In this document: positions 63,536 to 64,000 of the stretch, in pieces
Layout: each line of letters begins with the position of its first letter
Position numbering within the stretch: position 1 is the first letter of the stretch
Source: Pinirhizobacter sp036499745
GTDB taxonomy: Bacteria; Pseudomonadota; Gammaproteobacteria; Xanthomonadales; Rhodanobacteraceae
Assembly (NCBI RefSeq): GCF_036499745.1
Contig: NZ_DASYDG010000030.1
Coordinates: 62,001 to 126,000, forward strand
DNA length: 64,000 bases
Direction of reading: 5' to 3'
Made by a program: the position numbers and the translations under genes
Notes under the pieces: generated by a model
Told to the model about the DNA's origin: nothing
Database searches by the model: none
The model's input: only the letters and a program-made list of their open reading frames with translations

Positions 63536-64000
63536 ACGTTTCCCTCGCCGCGTTCCAGGACCACTTCATCGATGCCATCCGTGGTGACGGGGCGCCCGCA
63601 TCTGCGCTTTCGGCACAGGCTGGCTTCGCGGTCTATCGAAACACCTGGATGAAGGCCTGTGTCGATGCCCTCGAGGCGAATTTCCCTGCTGTGGCGTGCC
63701 TGGTGGGACGGGACTGGTTCCGGTCGGTAGCTGCCCTGTATGCCAGCGGATCGATGCCTTTGGACGGACGCCTGATCGGCTATGGGGAAAACTTTGCCGA
63801 TTTCCTCGAAACCATCGAAGCCGCCAGCGACATTCCCTACCTCGCGGACGTTGCAAGGCTGGACTGGCTGTTGCTGGCGTCATCACATGCCACGGACGCA
63901 CCGACCCTGGAACCGGACACCCTGCTGAACATGTCGGCACGGGACCTCGGCCGCTGCGAATTGCACCTGCATCCCTCGGTGCGTTGGCAAAGCTCAGCCT
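63532..64000 (+). CDS. bufC: Bufferin partner protein BufC (DUF2063/HvfC-like), 3' end missing
   Basis: At least 156 residues, open to the right edge. The N-terminal FQDHFIDAIRGDGAPASAL and FAVYRNTWMKACVDALEANFP are typical of the DUF2063 putative DNA-binding domain that accompanies DUF692 enzymes. In bufferin and related systems it partners the MNIO enzyme, probably presenting the precursor. Its ATG overlaps the bufB stop. The usual fourth gene, a DoxX-like bufD, would lie beyond the window. Confidence 0.9.
   Translation, partial: MNVSLAAFQDHFIDAIRGDGAPASALSAQAGFAVYRNTWMKACVDALEANFPAVACLVGRDWFRSVAALYASGSMPLDGRLIGYGENFADFLETIEAASDIPYLADVARLDWLLLASSHATDAPTLEPDTLLNMSARDLGRCELHLHPSVRWQSSA

Overview
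The window is GC-rich, densely packed gammaproteobacterial chromosome, most likely from the Xanthomonadales/Lysobacterales and probably Rhodanobacteraceae (a Luteibacter/Dyella-like organism; the genus is inference). Pointers to that group are the fused acetylglutamate kinase/N-acetylglutamate synthase, the acetylornithine-type carbamoyltransferase, a one-cysteine DksA with a long Lys/Ala/Pro tail, a FimX-like degenerate EAL protein, and a dihydroorotase with a DDQVHF motif. I saw no tRNA, rRNA, CRISPR array, insertion sequence or prophage. No gene-free stretch exceeds 300 bases.

Layout. 1-2015 (minus): a tight run of small membrane proteins and a GNAT acetyltransferase, cut by the left edge. 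2204-7799: a PAS-GGDEF-EAL membrane protein, an acyltransferase, and a LysR regulator divergent from a DOPA-dioxygenase-like gene. 7864-11083: tandemly duplicated secreted TPR proteins. 11137-19006 (minus): an accessory set of exported or membrane proteins (sorbosone-dehydrogenase-like lipoprotein, DUF2231, GH78 rhamnosidase, DUF3455, M13 peptidase, cupin), followed by a LysR remnant. 19157-29068 (minus): argF'-paiB-argG-argE-argAB-argC-argH-proB-proA, a nearly complete arginine pathway running through N-acetylcitrulline, joined to proline synthesis. Upstream of argF' is a candidate attenuator: a 34-codon leader with clustered Arg codons, a possible antiterminator segment and an intrinsic terminator.

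29368-44102: housekeeping genes (cysS, sufE, dksA, yidD, pyrC, folE2, gph, ubiG, mtaD, efp, epmB) and a FimX-like c-di-GMP receptor. 44216-47750: rplS-trmD-rimM-rpsP and ffh. 47848-54911: a CcsA-like protein, radA, alr, dnaB, rplI-rpsR-rpsF and an A-type Fe-S carrier. 54999-60254: asnS, a MalM-like lipoprotein, a small membrane protein and a three-gene SDR/aldehyde dehydrogenase/RidA unit resembling the 2-aminomuconate branch of tryptophan catabolism.

60263-64000 holds the most interesting system. An ECF sigma factor of the SigF type sits between two NrsF-type (DUF1109) anti-sigma paralogs. This operon is divergent from a bufferin operon: bufA (DUF2282 precursor), bufB (DUF692/MNIO enzyme) and bufC, cut by the right edge. 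The 173-bp gap between them carries two outward-facing copies of GTAACC-N16-CGAA, so the sigma factor probably drives both its own operon and production of the modified, probably metal-binding, peptide.
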